The notes beneath the pieces were generated by a model that had not been told where the DNA came from, made no database searches, and was given only the letters and a program-made list of their open reading frames with translations. This document shows, piece by piece, positions 11,868-24,743 of a stretch of 64,000 nt of DNA (position 1 is the stretch's first letter; every line of letters begins with the position of its first letter). Origin of the DNA: Dichotomocladium elegans (Eukaryota; Mucoromycota; Mucoromycetes; Mucorales; Lichtheimiaceae); NCBI GenBank assembly GCA_025716815.1, contig JAIXMN010000033.1:186001-250000 (forward strand), in the 5' to 3' direction. The translations under genes were made by a program, and so were the position numbers.

Positions 11868-13727
11868 ATGTCATTTTGTCGCTCCATATCCGACTTCAAC
11901 AAGAAGGGAATATCTCCAGTACCTTTATCCCCTCTATCTGATGGCCTCCTTGATGAATTTGGTATCGACACTATTGATGATTACACGCTTCCATTACATC
12001 GTACCGTGGAGCCATCGCAATGCCATGCGCGTACGTTGCTTCCACTTCATCTCCAAATCGATGAATACCGCAAAGAGACTGCTATAAATACGGCACGCTC
12101 TCCCCCAGTCCTTGATGAAGCCTTTCAGGCACGGACTGGTGCTCCGGAAGACGGCCTGCCAATTCAATTAGACGACGAGTCAGATGATGAGATGATCATG
12201 GCTCTTTTGGGGGAACAGCTGGAAGAGGAGATGCTGGCAATTGAAGAAAAGGACAAGATGTATCATCAAGAAACAAGCGTGCGAATCATGGTCCTGGGCG
12301 CTGCAACTGAAAAGGACAAGCGGATTGGCATCTTAAAAATATCGCAGGCTCTCCTTAACCAGTCTCGCCATAAGCTCTCCTCCTCCAATAACTTCAAAGA
12401 AAGAAAGCACCAGGTTGTTAGAGGCGCATTAGGAATAACTGATCAATCGCCAGATGGTGATGATCTCTGCGTTCAAACTTTTGAGGATATTGGCCTCTCC
12501 GTCATAGAAGCTGACTTCTCTTGGCCTACTGGTCGGAGGAATCAGGTTGTGCATTATGCTAGCTTATTATTCCAGCGCCACAATGAGGAACGAACTTTGG
12601 CATTGCAGGGCAATCAAGACAAGGAAGGCGACTTTATGCTTTACCCCAGATCGATACATGACACCACCATCAATATCTGCATCTATTTTTACGAGAGTAA
12701 CCATTATCTAACTGCCGTTGAGGAAGATATGTGCCACCTATGGCAACTTCAGAATATGGGAGTACCTATCCTCCCAATTCTAAGTGGCAATGGGGCCAAG
12801 GATAACATCGTCTCCGCGCAGCGCGAACAATTCGCCAATCTGCTTGCGCGGTATCAGATATATCCCAAGTCCTTTTCCACACTTCTTGTGGACGCCGGCC
12901 CTCCGCCATCCTTTGCCAAAGAATCAAGTCGCCGTTTTGAAGTAAGCAATGGACATCAAATGAAGGGAAGAGCACGGAATAACGAATGGCCCATCTCAAA
13001 CCAACCCCGTTTTCCTCCATGTGTTGACATACTAACCATTCATCAATTTGCTGCCTTAAATGTTCACGTTATCACCAAACATATCCTCGAGGACTGCGGT
13101 CCTAACCCCCATATTCAAGGTCACAGCGACAAGGATGAGGCCATGCTCTCAAATCAATACTCCTCTTCAAATCACGTACTCAGCACCACCCACGCCACCG
13201 CTACTGCTGATAAGCATCATTCCTCGCTAATCAATTGGCACCTGATGTTTATTCTCAGTATGCTTTTGATATTTGCAATTGCGACACTGTATTGGCATCG
13301 ATCAAATACTGGGAGCAATGAGCCCGACACATTCAAGCCTTTAACCATACAACTTTCCCTCGGTCGGACTACCGCAAATGATCCCCCGTTCATTGAAGTT
13401 GGGGTCTGTAGCGAAAGCGACCACTCCTGTGAGCACCATCACATACCAATACCAATGTGTATCTTACCCGGCACAAAGGCTGCTGGTATCATACATATCA
13501 CTGCAAAGAGCTCCAGTGTTGATATCATCCAGCAGGATCCAGATTCGATCTGTTTAACAGCTACAAGTACATCCTCAGAACTTAGTGCCCATCCCTCAAC
13601 GAAACCCCATCATCAGAATGAAAAGAGAATTAAGTACTCGGTCGGAGGATTTCATCAAACTGTCATGTTCCTGCTTGAATATCATTCAAGGATCCTCCGC
13701 TCGATACTTACCAAGGTGTTAGCTTGA
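11868..13727 (+). CDS. Septin-like pseudo-GTPase with C-terminal membrane helix
   Basis: One uninterrupted 619-residue frame; the ATG follows a CT-rich leader and a TATA-like box. Residues about 137-335 resemble the septin G domain: the first beta strand (VRIMVLG), the strand and helix INICIYFYESNHYLT (septins have ACLYFI.PTGH.L), and GVPILPILSGNGAKD where septins have NVIPVIAKAD. The nucleotide motifs are missing: a TEKDKRIG stretch replaces the Walker A GxxxxGKS, DxxG is not visible, and AKAD is altered. An acidic stretch (DDESDDEM) precedes the domain. A hydrophobic helix at about 455-476 is followed by a 140-residue tail with paired Cys/His. The assignment is by fold-like pattern, so moderate. 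If correct it is a membrane-anchored, probably non-hydrolysing septin relative. Confidence 0.6.
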   Translation: MSFCRSISDFNKKGISPVPLSPLSDGLLDEFGIDTIDDYTLPLHRTVEPSQCHARTLLPLHLQIDEYRKETAINTARSPPVLDEAFQARTGAPEDGLPIQLDDESDDEMIMALLGEQLEEEMLAIEEKDKMYHQETSVRIMVLGAATEKDKRIGILKISQALLNQSRHKLSSSNNFKERKHQVVRGALGITDQSPDGDDLCVQTFEDIGLSVIEADFSWPTGRRNQVVHYASLLFQRHNEERTLALQGNQDKEGDFMLYPRSIHDTTINICIYFYESNHYLTAVEEDMCHLWQLQNMGVPILPILSGNGAKDNIVSAQREQFANLLARYQIYPKSFSTLLVDAGPPPSFAKESSRRFEVSNGHQMKGRARNNEWPISNQPRFPPCVDILTIHQFAALNVHVITKHILEDCGPNPHIQGHSDKDEAMLSNQYSSSNHVLSTTHATATADKHHSSLINWHLMFILSMLLIFAIATLYWHRSNTGSNEPDTFKPLTIQLSLGRTTANDPPFIEVGVCSESDHSCEHHHIPIPMCILPGTKAAGIIHITAKSSSVDIIQQDPDSICLTATSTSSELSAHPSTKPHHQNEKRIKYSVGGFHQTVMFLLEYHSRILRSILTKVLA

Positions 13728-16519
13728 TCTCATTCCCCTTATCAACATGACATATAGTTCCTTGTAATTATCAATCAGTTTCAGTTCCTTGTTATTTATG
13801 TTTGTTATTTATCTTAGAAACGCATTCGTTGTTGAATTACTGATAGCCGTTGAAGAAATAAACAAAGATATAAATCGTGCGAAGGTCAGGGTTTTATCTT
13901 TAGGACCTATGCCGATTGCTGGAAATAGTCATCAATCAGCGTCCTGAAATTAGCACGAAACTTATTTAGCCTCTTAGTGTATGCCATGTTCATAGTAAAA
14001 CATGTCGCTCAGAGTAAAAAAAAAAAAAACACCGTATATGTAGTGTGGCACGCGACTAGATAGCAGCATTGCTATGACCTAGACGGATCCGATTCAAACA
14101 TCTAAACTCAAAAACGGATGTAGTAGGAAAGGTGCTCCTCAAGGAAAGTTGGGACCAACATCGTCCAGGTGCGATGGATCCGGTACCAACAAAGGGACGC
14201 AGCAGATGCGGAAGGTTATTGTGATGCTATAAAAGAGACATAGTAAAGTATGTAGGCGCAGAGTAACTCTTGACGAGAATAAGGCAGAGACAATGCCAAG
14301 GATGTAAGGTGGTATGTATGGTGCAATCGCTGGGACAAAGGCCACTGTATATCTCCTGGCTAGACCTATTCAAAAATGTTGTCCCTAGTATTTCATCACT
14401 GACAGGTCCACTAACTACAGTGGACCCCTGGTTTGCGGTTCGTGGTCCATTCCCTAGCCGGCATATACCACATATCTACTTCATCCAAAGAACCACTCGT
14501 GAATCAAACTTTAAAGAACGACCTAATCATTCCAACTTGGTAGTGTATGTAAAGCAGAAGAAGATGTAGTTAGTTCCGCTTGATCCATGGGTTTGTACTG
14601 CGAAATAGGACGAAATGTCATTTGGTCCTGTCTTATTAAAACTGTATAGATTTTGGTCGTATGAGGTTATGCGTCTTTTAACACATATTCACTAGTGTTA
14701 GGCTGAGGAAAGGTGGAGGGATTCGGACTCGTCTATATTATATTTGCACTAACAAGAGACTAAGCGAGACGGAAAGCATGGAATAAATCGGCTGTCATCT
14801 TCTGTGTTCTTGCTACTGCGTATGTATTTCGCAAGTCCTGTTGACATCGCAAGTAACACACTGCACCTTATTTCTTCTCGTTTACATAGACCTCATTCAC
14901 AGGAGCATTGATTAGAATAAAAGATAAATATTTCGTATGACAAACAATACTTGTGGAACTTGTATGACCGAGCGTTCTCGAAGTTGAGACTGGCCGCCTG
15001 AGATAAGGATGTTTGATTAGGGAAGGATCATGAATCTTGAACTACTTCAGCGTCCTGCACATCGTATGTTACAACCAGATATATGATACATGCTCATTTC
15101 AAAGAGGCTGCATAAAAATCTGCAAGTCAAACAAAATTTAAATAGCTAACCACAGTCTTTCATGCAGTGCCAGCAGTAGTAACTAGACGCCTTCATCAAG
15201 TTGCACCAGTATGTTATGAGTAAGCTCTCTCTCTCTCTAGCATACAGATATCACATTCTATAACTCACGTGTTATTTCTGTTACTTGGCAGCGTCACATT
15301 AACAAAATTACAAATCACCAGTGACTCCATCCTAGGAAAATCAGTGCGGATGACCGAATAGTTCTAGCTGATAGGATGTGTACTTTTCACCAAAAAGCGT
15401 TGCATCGAGTATACAGTAAAACAAGAGGAGGGGCGGTTCCTCCAGGTGGTTTCTGCATTAGAGCGGGTATGTAGTGCTTTTGTGACTCGTTAGAAACACG
15501 GTTGTAGAAACTATTCGGAGTCCCCATCCATTACTTTGAAAACGCTTTCCTCATAAGCACAATCTATTTAACTCATTTGCAAGTGCAGGTCTCCCTTTGT
15601 AACATTCACTCGATAGCACCATAAAGCATATCATTGAACACATTCATGCGACGTCCGACAAGGATCAAATCCATAAGTAGAGAGCAACATTCTAGAAAAG
15701 ATACAAGAACGACTGATGCGAATTTAAATGGGTATCTCATGACCCACCGTGCCTCTCGCATGGCTCTACTACCTATGATGATTTTTAGTTGCTTTTGTAG
15801 GTGGACTGTCAGAATACGATGAAACTCGTGGATGACTTTTATTTGAATGAAATCGGAATCAAGATCTTCCATCGCAACACATTTATTCTACTACTTGTAT
15901 GATTTATGAGAGAGATCCTAGTTGGTACTCTGAGATGGCGACACAATTACGGACAATGTTGCTCGGTGCACAGGAGGACGCTACCATAGACTATGTGCCA
16001 TCATTTCATTTAGACTATACTCATGTCAATGAAGCCTCATAAAAACCCCACCGGGAGAAAGATAGAGGGAAAAAGGCTACGGAAATGGATCTATTATAGC
16101 GCGGTGTCCGTTTTTTCCATCCGCAATCACCTATGCGACAGCATCGAGTAAAGCAGATTGATTCTACAAAAATAAGCGACACAATATAATACCCGACCCA
16201 TGTCGGCTTTCTTTTTCTGGATCCACACAGAATAATAGACGACGTCCAAAAGGGAGATGATATAATCACGAAGGAGAATAAACATTAAGGAGTAGATAAC
16301 CACCCAGCAAATGCAAAGGGTATAAAGAGAACGTAAGATGATGCTTTATTCTATGTGATGGTCCACTCTTTATATCTGTTGGATGGTGCTAAGTAATATG
16401 GATGTGGCGAATTAATGGAGGGCGCAGCATAAAAGAGATAGATGATACAGTCATACAAAAGATAATACCGATCATGAAGATCCGATATCTTGTTACGACA
16501 CACCCAATGCGATATAAAA
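13728..16519. other. AT-rich gene-poor region, left part
   Basis: No frame longer than about 100 codons with natural-looking composition was found, and no recognised repeat family. Short A-runs and a CT microsatellite (about 15222-15238) are present. It reads as non-coding or old decayed sequence. Confidence 0.5.
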
Positions 16520-16581
16520 AAAAAGTTGCTCCGTAGAGCGATCCAACTCAGGAAGTTTAGTGTCATCCTTGTGCAGGGGCC

Positions 16582-16613
<32 letters not shown>

Positions 16614-16649
16614 AGAAGTGACAGAGGTCCGAAGACTTGTCGCTCGAAC
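16520..16649 (-). ncRNA. U6: U6 spliceosomal snRNA
   Basis: The minus strand carries the near-invariant U6 core: AAAATTGGAACG, the ACAGAGA box, GATTAGCATGGCCCC with the AGC triad, and TGCACAAGGATGACAC of the internal stem-loop. A UUCG-capped 5' stem (AGTCTTCGGACC) precedes it. The 5' end is placed at the G starting GTTCG, as in yeast U6, but may be up to about 8 nt further in. The RNA ends at a run of nine T (16516-16524 on the plus strand as A), the Pol III terminator, preceded by a GCTC-TACG-GAGC hairpin. No intron interrupts the conserved core, unlike fission yeast U6. It catalyses splicing together with U2 and U5. Confidence 0.95.
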
Positions 16650-16665
16650 CCTGTTCTCGATTTCC

Positions 16666-16672
16666 TTATAAA
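16666..16672 (-). promoter_or_regulatory. TATA box of the U6 gene
   Basis: TTTATAA lies 23-30 nt upstream of the U6 5' end, the usual distance for the Pol III TATA element of U6 genes. A B-box-like GGTTCGAG (about 16643-16650) overlaps the start; whether it acts as a TFIIIC site is unknown. Confidence 0.6.
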
Positions 16673-17144
16673 CACTGTCTTTTAAAGTCTTTTGCAAGTT
16701 GTGGGTTTTTCCTTTCAAAGGCCGACTTTGCGTGTATGTAAGTTTTCAATCATTTTCTCAATAGCCCCTACGCTTTCCACTTTCTAAACCGCTTCTATTT
16801 GTTCAAACTATAGTAAATAGCATTTATTACTCATGAAAGTAAGGGTTAGTCCAACCAAACATGGTATCGTTATTTACCTCTCCGTAGGGTACCAAGGAGG
16901 GGTTCTGGCAGAAATTTTCGGGAGTTGAAATAAGGAGCCGGACGCAAGTACGTCAGTTCAGCTTAAAAAGATACCACTTTCATCTTCACTCGAATCCAAA
17001 TGCCTTCTAATTCTAAACCACAATTGACTAGCCAATCCCTCGTTTTATTTGTGGAGGACAGTTTAACAGCAACGGGGATGGTGTGGTCAAGAAGAAAAAA
17101 CCACTTGAAATTTCATAGTGCGCTGGTAAAGGAAATAGTATAGT

Positions 17145-18490
17145 AGGCTTGCTCCCCAATAAGGCAGAGCGAACATACCGCCTATATGCATACCATTGGC
17201 AGTGAGCTACTTTCAGAAGGAGAGAGCATTCCCTTTGGCACATTTGACGATATTATAATTGATATCTGCTTAGTTAAAAGCAACCAATGCTTTCCTGATG
17301 ACTATATCAGACTGCAGATGCTCTCGCGCCCTTCCTTTGGATACTGCCTAGTCGCCGTTTGCCCTGTCGGTTTCCTGCCCGTCTGGGTTCAAGAACTCCT
17401 AAAGACTCTTTTAAATAGCTATAACGGTCTGCTGCTGAGGTACTGGTCCTTTGCTACCAGCTTGCCAAACTAGTGGGCCACCAATTCTCAGGCACATGGC
17501 CTCAAGTCATGTACAATAGGCATGTCAGTTATGCGCGAGCAAGACCACAATCAGCTGTTTGCTGATGTGGCGAGCAGTATCGACCGGGGACGGTCAGTGC
17601 TGCTCAAGGCTTCCATTTCAGCAAAGCGCCACTCCCTCTTTGCCATGACGAATGCGCTAACCTGGACCGCGTCGTCAACGCTTTGAGGGAGCAGCTTTTC
17701 GCTAATCTCCATGCATGGAGATACCTGTGGACCTGCGGAATCAAACGCGCGCCTCGTTGTTGTAGTCGACTCTGTGCCACTTGGAGCACATGCTGTGTCG
17801 AGGGCTGACATGGAGCCATATACAATGGATGCCATTTTCGATGGTTCAGTTTACAACACCTTCTCTAAGAACATGTTCCAGGATGAGCTTGATTTTGCTC
17901 TGGAAATCTTCCCTGACGGCTTTCAGAAATCTACATCAAGGACAATGGTTCATATTGCTGGTTTATAATTTCCCATCAAGTGCCCAAACTGAGCACGATT
18001 ATATGTACAGACATCGGTTATTCCATTCATCGCAAAAGGTCTGCGTAGCTTCCCTGTCCTGTTCGATGAGGAAGTCATCTTGTTCTAGCCTCAAGATATA
18101 CTCATGCGCATAACAGGTGGTATTTTCAACCATTATCGGTGTCAGATTTGCTTGTTTAACAGGCTCTCTGCTGCGGAGAGACTACGAACCACAGACAGCA
18201 CCTACAACTTTTCGTCCCGTGGCAAATTTTTCCTACTTCTTTTGCCTCATTATGGTCATTCCATGATGCGTCATTTCTTTCGGCAGGGACATGATGCATC
18301 TACTCGGTCATGGAATAGGCAATCAAGTTATTCACTGTTAAAAACCCATCAAGCCGAGCTACTACTAGCATTTGTGCAATTGATTATTGTACTTATCTCA
18401 AATATCCTCTGTATTACAATTTTCCTGTTCGATACCTTTTTTCCCTACATTGGTGATGCAATCATTAATTGCGGTTCCAAGTGCGCTTGA
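17145..18490 (+). pseudogene. Decayed coding sequence, family not recognised
   Basis: One frame stays unusually open for about 448 codons, with only about five stops (around 17471, 17685, 17966, 17990 and 18086). Neighbouring DNA has stops about every 20 codons. Parts read like ordinary protein, for example MDAIFDGSVYNTFSKN and ALEIFPDGF. A hydrophobic segment is found near the end (about 18360-18460). No splice pairs that remove the stops in phase were found around the first two. I do not recognise the protein. It may be a dead gene or a mobile-element remnant. Confidence 0.35.
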
Positions 18491-21400
18491 TATATGAATT
18501 ATAATGTGAATTTGCTCGAGAACGTGTCGCTCTGAGAGAAACTCTACATGAAAATAACCGTGGTCTAGTACGACTTTTTGCAGACAAATACCATTATAAT
18601 ATGTAGGACGAATAAGGCAGCTGGCATCGGCAAAGGCTAAATGGAAAACTGGCAAATATGGAGAACAATGGATAAAATCTATAGGGTAGGAACGGGTCAT
18701 TCATAACATTCTTCACAGGGCTAATGGCCCCCTAGGGCAGCCTTGCTATAAAAGGTTTTCTAGGCATCGTACAGGTCAGCATCAGAATCAGCGTTGGGCA
18801 GAAGTACCGAGAACTTTTCAATATTTATTTGCAAGTGGCTCCTCGGGAAGCCATTGATTCTGAATAGATTCGATCTCTACATGATAAAATTGCTTATAAT
18901 TGCCTCGTGACGAGAGATATGCGTCACCCTAGAGGAAATTAACGCGAGACACATCGTGGTTACATCTACTTTGACAGACTTATCACAACGACAGTGCAAA
19001 TTCCTCATGATACTACGATACGCCGCCTATCTATGTGTCCATCTGATATTTCATCGGCCATATCAAAGACAATTGCCCGTCTCCTAATAACACGATGTGT
19101 CCCAATAAGTTCTCTTAAGTAGATCTTCTTTGCCTGCGCATGCGCGTATCCCTCTTTCAACGCAGAATATCAACAGCACTCCCTCATTATACAAGGAAGG
19201 GGCTAAGTGCTAGGGACCAACGATTCAGAGTGTGCTATTTGCTTTGTATGAAGAAGAAGTTACCGGATGCTATCCTCGGAGCCGGATCATTATTTCAGTA
19301 AACGCCACATAATTAAGTACAGTATCTACAGCATTCACGGTACTCTTGAGAGAGGGCGATTAACTTGTTGCACAACTTGCCGCTGCTCATATACAGTGCA
19401 CCTAGAGATCTCCCCGATCGAACAATGCAAGAATGCCCGTCGGTGGAGCATCGGTGGGCAGTAGAGAGAATATCAAATCCATGGTGAATAACCAGATTAC
19501 AGCACTGGTAGAAGGTTGTCATAGCCCTATTGTTCATGACACTGCGCTTCTACAGACAGTACTGAGTAAGGTTATCGGCTTATCCACCTCTTCTACAGCA
19601 CGCCTCGACTGTCCTCCCATTTCAACGTTACGAAGCCCGCTACCTGGTAATGATTGGGGGACAATGCTCGATGACTACCGCTTTTTATCACCGTTACCAC
19701 CGTGGTCCGAAATCATATAAAAACAGAGTAGTTTTTATTCAATAAAGAGGACTCCGTCTCAAAGACTCGATTTTGGCCTTAACAGTTTTAACACCTGCGA
19801 CTAACTCTCTAACCACCACAAAGGTCCAGATCATTCAACTATTCCGGAGGTAACATGGAATAGGTTGACAGCATGCGCACCGTTGCGCTCACTCGGATCT
19901 GGAAGTACTCTCATCCCAAGCGCTACGTCACTAGATGCAATGCGCCCGATTGTCAGCTCGGTCAAATATCCTCGCACTGGCAAAAGCCCGACGTCATTCA
20001 GAGCAGAAAGGGTCATCCAGGTTATGTTATAGACCATTGAGAGCAAGAACAGATCTGAAATCGCGAAGTTCATTGGAGCACCCATAACATACGCCCGATA
20101 CCTGAGAATAAGGACACAATCGCAGACTCTTCTTCTAAGGAGTAATATCATTTGGATCAGTCTCCAAGGGACCATAGGAGGAACAATTTTCTGGAAGTAT
20201 TATGGAGTGTATCCCCACAGTTACATAGAGGATAGTAGACAAACCCAATGCTGTCCCATGTTGAACGAACCAGGCGATTTGAAAGCGTAATAAAACAGTT
20301 TGAGAAGAGTAATTAGTGCATGTGCGCCGTCCATCCGTTCCAGAAGGAAGATCGCATTAGCTGCAGCTTTGATTATCCTTTAATAGTTTTTCTCTTGGCA
20401 TCTATCAGTAAAATTATATAGTGTTGGGCCTAGGTAGATGTAAATTAGGGCGTTCTGCAAAGCGGAGTACACGATACTATGATCTCGCATGGACCAATGT
20501 ATCTGCCATTTTCTAAAGTATAAAACCCGATATTTTGATGATGTCAAGATTGTTCACGTGACTATGATACATAACTATGCGGGGCCACGTGGGAGTTATT
20601 CATGAAAAAGCATCTTCCGAAAAAAACATAAACACCCTTTTCCACATTTCACGCAGATAGAGTAGTCATCATGATAGATTGCTATGGTTGGGATAAACAG
20701 CAAAGTAAATATAATTGTACTGAGTTTTGCGGAGCAGAAGTTCCTCTTTCCCAGAATCTTGAATGACCAAGTCTGCAATGCGATTTGCCGATAACGCATA
20801 TGATGACATCCCAAAAATCTCATAATAATAGTCTTGCATGTATCCCGTAGACTGAACTTGTTCCTTGTGTACATGCTACTTTGAATCGCTTGAACCGTTT
20901 GGAATCATAGACATAATTGGTGTTCAAACACAAATTAGTTTCCTCTGCCTCCACATCAGCAAGATGAATGTAAATATCAAGGAAAAGAATAAGTTTGGGA
21001 CACGCACTTGTCTTGTTCTCCTTTCTACCATCATCTGGAAAGAAAATCTTGGAACGTCTCGGAGCTTAGAGGTCATATGACCGCTGATAACGAGGTCAGT
21101 TATTTCCCCATCCATGAGCATCCGGACATAGCGATTGGTTCTATTTCTTCTATCAATAACGCTACACTAGTATCATATCATAGCACCGCTTATAATTACC
21201 AACAGATGGACACAAATGGCGTCTGATAGCGATCATCGAGAAACTTATATAACCAAAGGGCTGTAGATAGTGAAGGGCCTGATCTTCCAACCTTCTATCT
21301 TTACGAATATAAAGAGAAGTATTCATATTTCCTTCAAGGGCAAAACTGTCAATGTCATGCATTATAATGACACCAGAAAGCCACCTCTTGAGTGCTAGAA

Positions 21401-24400
21401 TATGTACCCAGGCTCGTTGAAAGGAGAAGCTACATCGCGAACTCCCTCATCAACCTTTTCACTTTATCATCTCATATTGATATTGTACGAGATCTGATCT
21501 CAAATATTTGCAAACTTACCCTCCGATAAAGTATGCTATTATAAAATCCTGACTTGGACGCATCTTGCAAAAGATATATTTAGTGGAAGGATTGTTATGA
21601 GCACGATGAATGCTTATAAAAAGACGAAGAATGTCGGCATCCTGTACGATTAGTTCGGTAAAACTTGATGAAGATGCTCTAATGACACGTCAAGGTCCGG
21701 TTCAGTTCGATTCGACCTAACCCTTTATTCTCTATGTGGAATCCAATAGTGTCCAGATATAAAACCGTGAAGTCAAGGGTGTTCATTTTTCTTATCAAGT
21801 CCAAAAACCATAATACAGTCAAGTAAGTATTCCATCATCTTCGGAACACAGAAAATATAACAAAACATTGTTCCATTGAGAAGTTTGAGTTTGCGAGAGT
21901 ACAGCTTTCAGTTACTGAGATGTGTGCATAGAAGTAGAGATGAGTGCTTTTGCTAATATGAACAATCCGACATTGGGAATGATAAAGACACTCAGATGCT
22001 CTTACTTTGTATAGGCTGTAAAGGGATTAAGAGCATTCTGAAAATCACATGTGCTATCGATGGTGGTTAGAAAGATATGTTATAGCTTTCGTGGATCAGC
22101 AGAGGATAAACAGAGGATAAGCGTATGGATCATTATCAGATGTCTCTTACATGCGTTTTGATAATCAGGTTAGTTGAATATACAAGTTAATTGCAGATAC
22201 TAAAGAGAGGTTACTAAGAATTAAGAAAGTAAATGGGTTCAAAGGAGAACAGGAACAGATTGTCGGTATCTCATGTAGAGTCTCTGAGTAATACCCTAGT
22301 GCTGTTATTGTTTAGAATCTGCATAACTTGATCGGATGCCAACTGCTTCTCTTGAGCCGATCAGGGAGTTCACCAAAGGTAAATAACGGATGAGTTTATA
22401 TCAGCTGAACAGGAAAAGTCGTCGCCTTGGGATTTTTCACTAGTGGAAGGAGTTCATCTCAAGTCCGTCAACAGATTTCATTCTATGCAGAGCTTACGAC
22501 AGCTCAGGATCAATATCAGGCAAAATACATCCTTCTCGCCGGAAATAAATGGCGGGAGGATTGCCAAGCTCAAGTGTTAAGATATCTGATTGTACATGCG
22601 ACTCGGAACGCGACATTAGTTGTATTACTGAGGCACCTTGCGTCAGAAAGTAACAAACGCTGCGGCCGAGTTTTGCGATAGTCGGATATCCATCGAAGAT
22701 GGAACCAGTATCAACGGTCTTTAATTTCTTTCTCGTATGCTTCTTGAAAAAACATCAACACTGCTATATTAATCAGTCAACTTTTCGAACGCAGTAGTAG
22801 GTCAATCTGACTATTGAGCTGACATATTCCTCAACTGTATCGAAGCTAGGAATATCCTTGGTACTTCTACAACCCTGTTACATTCTGCTCTATAACTCGG
22901 TCATATCCATTTCTCGCACTAAGGGAAAAAAAGAATGTCTCTGGATGGGTATAAGTATTTGCCTCAAAGGAAAAGTCCCACACGTCACTGATAAGGGAGC
23001 TTGACCTCCTATAGCTTATCCGCCAGAAACTGGTGTCTCCATGGAACCGATAGGACGGAAGAAAAGTATACGTTGAGAAGTTTCCTGAACACGCATTATG
23101 ACCAATTTTTTTATTTCTATAGGAGAATATAAGGGTCATATACAGTGTAATGATGCTTTGAGCATAGCCAAGCGAAAGAATGCACGTGCCCAATCAAGGT
23201 ATAGTCAGCTTTTTAAGGGAGTGCCTGAGAAGGTTTAACAGGCATTGGTTGCGGTAAAACGTATGGAATACATGCTGAATCAGCACAAGGATGGGTATTA
23301 CAGTACGATAAGAGATGCTGCTTGGGTTTTTGATAATATACAAGGGATGCTCAATATACCGAAAGACTGAATGAGAGCGAAGTGGTGCCGAGACGATGGA
23401 GGATTCTAAAAGGAGAAAAGTCTCGTGTAACAGAATGGCAAAAGCGATGATCACATGTATTCCTCTCAAAGAGAGAAAATAACTTGCGCGTCACGCACAT
23501 GGCTAGCCTTATCCTTGAGCCTTGTTCTGAAACTCGCAGGGAAGGAATTAGAATGAATGCCAATAACCACAGCTTCGTGACATCCTGGGAATAAATGGGA
23601 CGCACACATTCCTATATATCCATTTGTTTGGAATCAATTGCCTGAAGACATACACTTCACATAAGTTGAGATGACAGCATCGGCTGCGCATTATTATCAG
23701 TGCAATATTTACTGCCCTATCCTTTGTTGAAAGAAGCCAAACATATTTTCCTGCAGCGAAAGAAAAACGCAAAGGATCAGACCAGCTCGGTGATTTGTTA
23801 AAGATGCTGTAAGAGCGTAAGAGTAGATAAATAATGACTTCATCGGCATCTTGGATCTATGAGCATGCTTATTCCTCACCAGGCATTGATTCTCAGAATC
23901 TCCTTTCCTTGATTTATGCACTGCCAAACATGCTTGCTTGGTATCATAGTTGTCAGGTTTAACAAGAAAAACAAGTCTTTCCTACTCAGTACTTTCTGAG
24001 CTTTCACCGGGTTTTTAATCGAGAGTGAGATATACTAGGCAGTCTCTTCCCGAGAGGGGGGTGTAGGGCCCGGTCCGCATTTACACATGCTTCAGCAGAC
24101 TGTCAAACTGTATTTAGTTTTGCTTCCTCACTTTCTAGACATCGTCTCTTTCGTTGACAACGCTTGTATGGATAGCGCCGTGCGCTTATGCCGCATACTT
24201 TTTGTGCGATGGCGGTGACAATAAGTTGAATCATAACTTGCTACTTTGTGTAACCATTAGCAGCACAGGCCATATGCTACAAGAGCTTATGCCACGAGCC
24301 CGACCATCTAAGAAACGGAAGGGGTGTATATCTTCGAAGATTGAGCAGAATATCGGTGTGCCTTAAGGACACAGACTTCGGAATATTCATTTTCGCAGGG

Positions 24401-24743
24401 TCTTTCATTTTTCTATGTATTACGCTATCCATCTCTGGGTGGATGGTGAAAGCGTCTATGATTGACCGAGAAATTAGCAGAATCATGATCCTGCCATATG
24501 GGAAAGAGGATTCGGGTGGTGATAGCAGTGGTTTTCGAGCGGCACTTAAAACGATTGCTGCATAGGATACGTGTTAACCATCATGCTAGGAGCAGAGGGA
24601 CTGGATGCCACTGTTTAGAGCAACGTCATTTGTAAAATAGTAAGCGCACTCTTCTATGAGCATCTGAGGTGATTTGTTTATACCCAGCAGCATTGCTGAT
24701 GCTGTCTTTTTCACTTTTCTTTCACTCTTCTGCTTCTCCCCCG
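18491..24743. other. AT-rich gene-poor region, right part
   Basis: Only short, unconvincing frames occur. Those at 19433-19720 (plus) and 19831-20175 (minus) have fairly natural composition but no recognisable motif. No tRNA, rRNA or terminal repeat was seen. The region is much more AT-rich than the gene-bearing parts on both sides. Confidence 0.5.

Noticed and set aside
17388..17400. B-box-like GGTTCAAGAAC as a possible tRNA
   Set aside because: No acceptor stem, anticodon arm or A box around it fits a cloverleaf.
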